Source of the DNA: Rotaria socialis | Lineage: Eukaryota > Rotifera > Eurotatoria > Philodinida > Philodinidae | Direction: 5' to 3' | Assembly (NCBI GenBank): GCA_905331475.1 | Contig: CAJNYU010000523.1 | Location: 62,001-126,000 of the forward strand | Length of the DNA: 64,000 nucleotides | Part shown: piece after piece, positions 57,478-64,000 of the stretch | Layout of the letters: every line of letters starts with the position of its first letter | How positions within the stretch are numbered: position 1 is the stretch's first letter | Notes under the pieces: generated by a model | What the model was told of the DNA's origin: nothing | Seen by the model: only the letters and a program-made list of their open reading frames with translations | Database searches by the model: none | Program-made: the position numbers and the translations under genes

Positions 57478-60211
57478 ATGACCACTCCACCACCTGTTTC
57501 TACTACAAGACCGAATGTATGTAATTATCTTGTTTCATTATTAATTCTCATTTTCGAACTTTAGGATGGTTCACTTTCGAATGACGATGCTGAAACTGGT
57601 ACTAATGTTGCACCTACATCGTCGTTGTTCCATTCTGTTGAACGTCTTATTACACCATCGTCTACTGAAACAGCTGTTCCTGAACAAGCAGCAGGTGGAT
57701 TTGCTGGAACATTTAATTCGATGAATCCAACACTGGCAGTATTAAAAGTAACAGCATTGCAACAAGCTGTAGGGCATCCAGTCGCTTATGCACGAGTATT
57801 AATGCAGGTGAGAATACATTGTTATCTATATAACTAGAATAAAATGATTATGCTGCTTTTTTTGTAGATGGGTTATGAACCATTACCGGCTTATCGTGGA
57901 AAAACTTTATTTGGAAAAGAATCTTTATTTTATCCAAATGTCTTTCGATATCGTTAGTAGACAATTTTGTTTCTCTCTCAATAGTAACGGCTAGAGAGAA
58001 TCAAACAAATGAATTCCTATCAGGAAAAATCTCTGTACAAACCAATACTAGTTGTCTGAATTATATCAATAGCTTATTAAAATCTTATACAGAAAATATG
58101 TCAAAATTAGACGATCTATTCCTAGTCTCTTACAGTTGAGTGAGTTCAGAAAATTGATTTTGTTTTCCCAAAGATATTTCGATCCAAACTCTTTTTTATT
58201 GAAAGTTTATCAATAACACTATCAACGCCTTTTCTTTACTGTATGGTTTTGCTAGAAATAGAAATCATTTCTATTGTTTTTAGTTAAATATGTTTATAAT
58301 ATTGATGGTTGTACTGGTTTATATCGTGGTTTTGGCTGTGCGCTTCTATCTAAGATGGTTTGCTGGTATACGACAACAAAAATTGAAGAAGTAATGAACA
58401 AAAACAATTTGAAAAATTGAATTATTCTTTTCTATTTTTTATTTTTTATTTTCATATTAAAGCTTCTTGGACCTGTTGAGCTTACAGTGCCAAACGATGA
58501 AACTAAACCAAGATGGGACATATGCATAAAGAAGACTTTACGAGAAGTACGATGTCAATCATGGGGAATTCTTCTTTCACATCCATTTCAAGGTAGACTC
58601 GTAACAGAGATTAAAAACAAATAATGTTTAATTTTACTGATGCTTAGTGATGGCAATACGATCTATGGGGCAATTTATTGGTCGAGAAAAGATTTATTCA
58701 TCAATAAATATTTTTCAAAACTTTCAAGAAATCTATAATCATCAAGGAATTGGTGGATTTTTTGTGTATGTAGAAATTTTAAGTTTTGAATTTTTTTTCG
58801 AAAGTTTATTTCTGCATCGTAGTGGTTTAATTCCTCGTTGGTTACTTGAAATTGCTACCATTGTAATATCAAATATGATTATTCATATGCTGAAATTGCA
58901 ATTGCCTACTCAAACTGAAATGATACCAATATATGAATACATTGCTGCTGTAAGTTTTTTAATTGATGTTTTTGCTATACTCAATGCATCATAAAACAAA
59001 AATTTGAGATTGTGAGCTTCTTGAAAAGAGTTAACATACTTCTATTGAATTTTTAGCATAGAATGATTAAATACTTTGACGAACACTGAATAAACACTTT
59101 AAATTTTTATCTAAAAGTAGAATTTGTTAATAGTCGAATATCCTGTAAATCTTAATCTGAAATATTGATTTCTTGTTGGAATATTGAAAATTTTCGGTAA
59201 TTCTATGACGGCTTCTGAGCTTTATAATAAATCAAGAGAAAAAAAGGTAATCACTCTGACAAAAAAAAGCTTCTACGAGAGTGTAAATGTAGCATTATTT
59301 CATCTTAGACTAAAAGTCACAAAAGTATTTGTATAATGTATGCTGTTTAGTTTTATGAATCGCTCCGCATGATGCACAATTACATTTCAACCAATAGTAA
59401 TGAAGTTTTGACTTCAAAAAAACAGTTAGTTCACGTTAAAAATAGGCATATCTAATGAGAAATCATCTGAAACATGATGTTTTACTCTCCGTCGAAGTAA
59501 TCATGTATTATGACATATTTTGAAAGCAATTACTTTAGTTTTGATAAAAACATCTACTTAATACTCAATAGTAACACCTATTTGTTGTTTTCTAAATCGT
59601 CTGTATTGCTTTTTCAACCTTGGGATTAATCTATGTTTATGCATTGCATAGATATTAAACTCATTCGAACTGAATTAAAAACGCGAAATGATACGCAAAA
59701 CAATCAATGTTATTATCTTTATGAGTGATACAATTTTTGATAAGATTATTAGAAAAAAATGCTGAAAATATGTAATTGTCCAAAGAATGAAATCTACCAT
59801 TCTATATACATATAATGCGAAACATGCATTTTGAAGAAAATATTCTAGTACATAATATTAATCTACATCGGGAAAAAAATCATTTCTTGTAATTTGCTTT
59901 CTTTTTTTTCAATAGTTTGTTGCTCAAACTTTTACCTATCCATTGAGTGTTGTAACAACCGTAGCAGCCGTGAATGGAAGTGGTCTTCGAGCTGGTAGAT
60001 TACCTGTATCACCTATTTATGCTAACTGGCAAGATGCATATAAACAATTAGGCAAAGCTGTAAGTTATTCTTTTTTTTATATCTTATTATTAGTCAATTC
60101 CAAATATTGTTGTCTTTTTCTTCTTAGGAACAATTAAAACGAGGTTCCAGTTTCTTCAATCGTGCCGCTATTGGTATTCCTGCATCTGGTACACTACTTC
60201 GACATGCCTAG
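57478..60211 (+). CDS. MTCH2: Mitochondrial carrier homologue 2-like protein
   Basis: MTCH1/2 are outer mitochondrial membrane members of the SLC25 fold; MTCH2 acts as an insertase for tail-anchored proteins and affects apoptosis and lipid metabolism. Nine exons with consistent phases: 57478-57516, 57565-57807, 57868-57952, 58284-58390, 58463-58592, 58648-58765, 58823-58949, 59916-60059, 60128-60211; 358 residues (human MTCH2 303, MTCH1 389). Family signatures: HPVAYARVLMQMGYEPLP, IDGCTGLYRGF, LLSHPFQVMAIRSMGQFIGR, YNHQGIGGFFVGLIPRW, FTYPLSVVTTVAAVNGSGL, SPIYANWQDAYKQLG, LKRGSSFFNR. As in the family, the carrier PxDxxK/R motifs are degenerate. The N-terminal 50 residues or so are a Thr/Ser-rich extension. 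Introns 3 (331 nt) and 7 (966 nt) are long, the rest short. Confidence 0.93.
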
Positions 60212-61265
60212 ATTAATTAATCTTTTCATTTTTTTGTCTTACTCTTTTACATTTATTTTCTGTTGAAAAAGAAAAAAAATCGTAGATTAAATAAATAGAT
60301 AAGCAGATGAAGCACATTTTTACGGTCAAACAAATAGTCATGAGAAAGAAAAGCATGAATTAGTTTTTTAGCATTGACCGATTGGTCGCTACATAAATTT
60401 TTTCCTTCTGTTCATTCTTGAATAGAAAATATTTGACCTTGTGACCGTATTCAAATGGAATACGCTCACGTGTTCAAATATTATACATCAATAATCACCA
60501 TTTGATGATTGGTAAGTAAGAAACGTTATTTAATCTGGCCGTTTGCGACCGAATTATTTATCACAATAATGTTAGGTTTTCTTCATCTACAAAAAAAAGA
60601 AGACAATACAGAGTATGGCGTGATATTTTCTTGTCAATGTCGTACGATACACTCGTACCCTTTTTCTTTCGCTTTTTTTCCCGTTCTATATCGTCTTGTT
60701 TGATGAATATATTTACTCATCGTGCTTTGCCTCTCATCCAATGTGCCAGAGTGAAAGATTTTTCTATGATACAACAAGAATACAAACTAAGGATGAGACG
60801 GACCAACAGGCGACATGTGTGTAAAACCTACGTATGCTGTTTTTCGTAATTGATGTGCATTTGAAATTAGTTGCTGAGATATCATCTGTCACTACGCAAA
60901 CACTATTATCTTTTTTCCTCTGAAAATATTTCATTTGAGAATAGATATTATAGTAAAAAAGTATCTGATCAATAAACTAATTTACGTCAAAACAATTTAC
61001 GCGAAAATAAGCTACTACGCCTCTAAATGTGTTTAAGTTAAATAAAGAATTTCATTTTCTTTCTTTTTTGTCTCGTAAAGTTCGTTATGGGTCATATTTA
61101 AGTGTCTATGTGAAGGTTTAACACTTGTGCTCTTATCTTTTGCGATATGTTTGCAACTACGTTTCAAAACATAGAATAGAAGATAGTGTTTGATCTCTCA
61201 TTTTCATTATATTCCTCCTACACATTCCACCACGTGTATATGAGTTTAAAAGAAAAGAGACAAAA
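60212..61265. other. Intergenic between MTCH2-like and patched-like genes
   Basis: 3' flank (ATTAAATAAATAGAT near 60285 could be the polyadenylation region) and promoter of the next gene. Short frames at 60509-60849 are not credible. No RNA gene seen. Confidence 0.5.
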
Positions 61266-61765
61266 ATGAGTGAAATACAGATGGTAAGCAATAAAAGAAT
61301 GTTAATATTTCATTTTTTTTCTTCTTCATTATTAAATAGATTAAAAACAACGAATCTAATATACCCATGTCTAATATTAGTAAAAATACCAATCGATTTC
61401 AAATGCCATACAATTCAATTCAAAGAAAGCTCGATCGATTTTGGGATAATTATTCAAAATTTTTAATACGTTATTCGTTCATAACACTTATATTAAGTTC
61501 ATTGATAACGATTGGACTTACGGTTTATTTTTTTAATTTTGTGCAAATACGTCATTTTGATGAAACAGCATTTTTCATGCAAAATGGCCGAACTTCAAGA
61601 AATGTTGAACGTATTAAAAACATATTCGGCAATGATAAAAATTTCCGAGCACATCAACAAATGAATCTTTACCCAGCTTTAGATGTTATTATCAAAAGAA
61701 AATCACAATCAAATCGAGGAAATATGAATGAAACAAATATGTTAAATCAACAAATTATTGATGAG
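61266..61765 (+). CDS. Patched-domain (PTR/PTCHD) membrane protein, first two exons
   Basis: Exon 1 (61266-61283, MSEIQM) ends at ATG|GTAAGC and joins exon 2 (61340-61765), which ends GAG|GTATGA in phase 0; 148 residues are seen. A hydrophilic Asn-rich head is followed by LDRFWDNYSKFLIRYSFITL running into one membrane span (ILSSLITIGLTVYFFNF), then RHFDETAFFMQNGRTSRNVE RIKNIF. This is the layout of the N-terminus of patched-related proteins: first helix, then the start of the first extracellular loop with the RSR.ER..EELF-like motif. Members are 12-helix, RND-type sterol-sensing transporters of about 900 residues, so most of the gene lies to the right. Family call is fairly secure, member not. 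Confidence 0.7.
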
Positions 61766-64000
61766 GTATGAAAAATTATATTTCAGATATCTATTATTTA
61801 GCTGAACAGAACTTGATAGTAACGAATTTCATATATTTTTAATTTCAAACAATTAGTTAAAAAACCAAGAAGCATTGCTCATAGTATACATTATCTAAGA
61901 AGGTTTCCAAAAACAAAAATTGGAAACTATTTTCAGTTTGTAGAGAATTTCTTTGATGATACCTTTTTTAATCATGAAATATTGAAGAGCATAAAATTGT
62001 CAGCAGGCAGAAGGGTCGTCACGTTTTCTACGTCCTTTCCTTACAAGGTTATACTGTACATATCACAAAAATTGTAAAAGAACCGAAATGAAACAAAAGA
62101 AAGAAACTTGTCAAGCTTTATGACTCTTTTTCAAGGAAAATCGTATGAAATACGTCAGCTTGAAAATTTATTCACAACTCGATGCTCATTAAAATCACAT
62201 AACTAAAAACTAGTTGCAACTATGTTCTTTGCGACTTAAAAACTAGTGTTTCATTGCTGAGAAAATCGGTCTTCACGGTTCAAGGATAAGAAGTATTTTT
62301 TTAAAATAGAACGCATCACGTAGAAAACTCAAGTGATTATTGAAAATTAATCCTTGATTTTAAGCTAAATATTTCATATTAAAAAAAAATGATCAGTGTT
62401 AAACCGATTCCCAACACGCTAGTTTTGAATTTTGGCAGCGGTTATAAATATTTTAGCATAGTGAAAAAACCTCTGAATGAAACGAAGCGTACATAATGTA
62501 TCATAACTAATGAGGTAACATGTCTATATCACGTTCTTATCTTCTGAAGTTATTTATATCATAGAAAATCTCACGTGTTTCAAAATTAACACTGATTATT
62601 AAAATTGATTTTGAACGAAAAGACTTTTTCTGTTTTGTTTCATAGATCGGACGTCGCATTTCTAAGCTTGACTTTCGAGTTGAGAATATTTTCCTTTATA
62701 GTAATATTAAGATGAATTTCAAAATAATGAAATCTTTCCTTTTAGTTAAGATTCAGCTGAAATGTTTTTTTTTCTCGATACGATAGAAATAGAAAAAAGA
62801 TATTGCTCTAAAGGACATTCTCTGATTGTTGAATTACAGTGCGACGTATGTTTCATATGATCAATTTATAGTTTTATTTCTTTTTCATCTATTTCAACCT
62901 AACTGTTAAATGAACGTATCGGTTTCCCTTTTCAACAGTATGAAATTCGATTGGAGTGTGAAGTAAACAGTTTGACAAAGTTTAACATTCTTCATATTTT
63001 GATGTGTAAATGAGTGTTAATCGTGACTGATAAATGATTGGAAACTTGCACTGAAACACTTGTGTGATGCAATATAAAGTATGCGGAACAGAGAAATATT
63101 AACAAAAGCTCGACAGAACCACTCTCAAATGATACGAGTCTAAGAGTAACAATGATATGCTTCAAGACACTCATAGTCAGAGCGTCCATGTTTGAATCGA
63201 TCTAGTATGATAACCATTCGTTACTGATTTTGCTCCTTCTCACTTTTGAAATCTATCGTAAGAGCTGCTAACGAACATAAAATAAAGTCTAGCAATGACT
63301 TTGTCTTGCGAAATCATTTTGTAATTAATTTAGAACAATGCTGCAAGGGTAAAAAAATATTGCAATTGATAAAAACAAGTTTCTTTGACAATGACTGTTT
63401 CAAATATATTAAGTTGTTTTGCTACTTCTGTAAATTGTTGGTGTGCACCTATCTTAATACATTTTTCATCGAGTCTTTTTCAATAGCCACTTTCTTACCT
63501 ATACAAATGGTTCTCCGCTGTAATAACAGTTCGATGAGAATATTTATTATAAAAACGAATTGAGACCTTTCGATTATCACTAGTATTGCCAGTGTTCTAA
63601 ACAACATGATGGTCGTGCAGAATATTTTACTCTGATAGGTGGCGTCGTCATCATTATTTAACGCTCAAGGACGAAGAATGAATCATTTTCAGACAATTAT
63701 TTGCCCACACCTTAGATTTTATCTCATATGATTTGTTATGAGTAATTGACAAAATATTATGATGTGAAAAATATAACTAATAAGCACAAAACATTTTCTA
63801 TTTATGATTTTGTTTTCAGATTCAGTGCATACATATCTCTCTCTAATGGGCATGTAAATCACATGCCAGAAGTGATGCATAGGCATATGCATATATGTTA
63901 TGATCTTTGGAAATATTTTCATGTTTTAGTTAGAAGATTAAACATCAGGCGAAAAAAAGAGATGCTTACATCATTACTTCTCCATCTAATGCAAACACTT
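61766..64000. other. Probable long intron of the patched-like gene; no exon recognised
   Basis: From the donor at 61766 to the window end no exon with patched-like character could be found. Either intron 2 exceeds 2.2 kb, far above the local norm, or the gene is truncated. Near 62437-62460, TTTTGGCAGCGGTTATA resembles a lone Tc1/mariner-type end like that at 25.1 kb. Confidence 0.4.

Noticed and set aside
62430..62465. Complete transposon ending at the TTTTGGCAGCGGTTATA motif
   Set aside because: No inverted partner found within 1 kb on either side; at most a lone eroded end.
1..64000. CRISPR arrays, bacterial operons or prokaryotic ribosome sites
   Set aside because: No regularly spaced identical repeats; genes are spliced with GT-AG introns, so the DNA is eukaryotic.

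Overview
The window is nuclear DNA of an animal. It is AT-rich (about 70 % by eye), and its genes are split by many GT-AG introns, mostly 45-75 nt with a few of 350-1000 nt. A bdelloid rotifer (Rotaria- or Adineta-like) is the best guess. The reasons are the intron size, an ADP-ribosyltransferase-fold protein with an N-terminal domain I recall as common in bdelloids, a divergent GPCR relic of a type expanded there, and the many small inverted-repeat transposons. This assignment is inference; no search was run. Single N bases lie at 7552, 17909 and 39525.

Left third (1-23 kb) is gene-rich: a gamma-glutamyltransferase (+, 5' end missing), mitochondrial Mn superoxide dismutase (-, tail to tail with it), a 13-exon peroxisomal acyl-CoA oxidase 3 (+) ending in SKL and using one GC-AG intron, a long Gln/Gly/Ala/Pro/Met repeat structural protein (+) with a recognisable TATA promoter, and an intronless disordered protein (-).

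Middle (23-43.4 kb): a 9-exon type II or secreted mucin-tailed protein with three CxxxC modules (+), a small Cys-rich secreted protein (+), a broken GPCR gene (+), an ADP-ribosyltransferase-like protein whose catalytic residues are replaced (-), and an intact neuropeptide-type GPCR (-). Foldback elements lie between them.

43.4-57.4 kb is a 14 kb stretch without a convincing gene. It holds a tandem pair of tRNA-like units, a hAT-type MITE with an exact 8-bp target duplication, two TA-flanked foldbacks, and a nest of elements at 54.9-57.1 kb. The nest is an approximately 2.2 kb element with about 200-bp inverted ends, carrying a hAT-like MITE, a probable solo LTR (5-bp target duplication, TG...CA ends) with a palindrome inside it, and a mini-palindrome.

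Right end: a complete MTCH2-like mitochondrial carrier homologue (+) and the first two exons of a patched-domain (PTR/PTCHD) membrane protein (+) that runs out of the window.

I see no operons or shared pathway. GGT, SOD2 and ACOX3 are all connected to glutathione/peroxide metabolism, but adjacency is probably coincidental. For the main multi-exon genes (GGT, SOD2, ACOX3, the CxxxC protein, the ART-like protein, MTCH2) I summed exon lengths and splice phases and they close in frame. The exception is exon 1 of the repeat protein at 16-19.6 kb, which is one base out of phase, next to an N.
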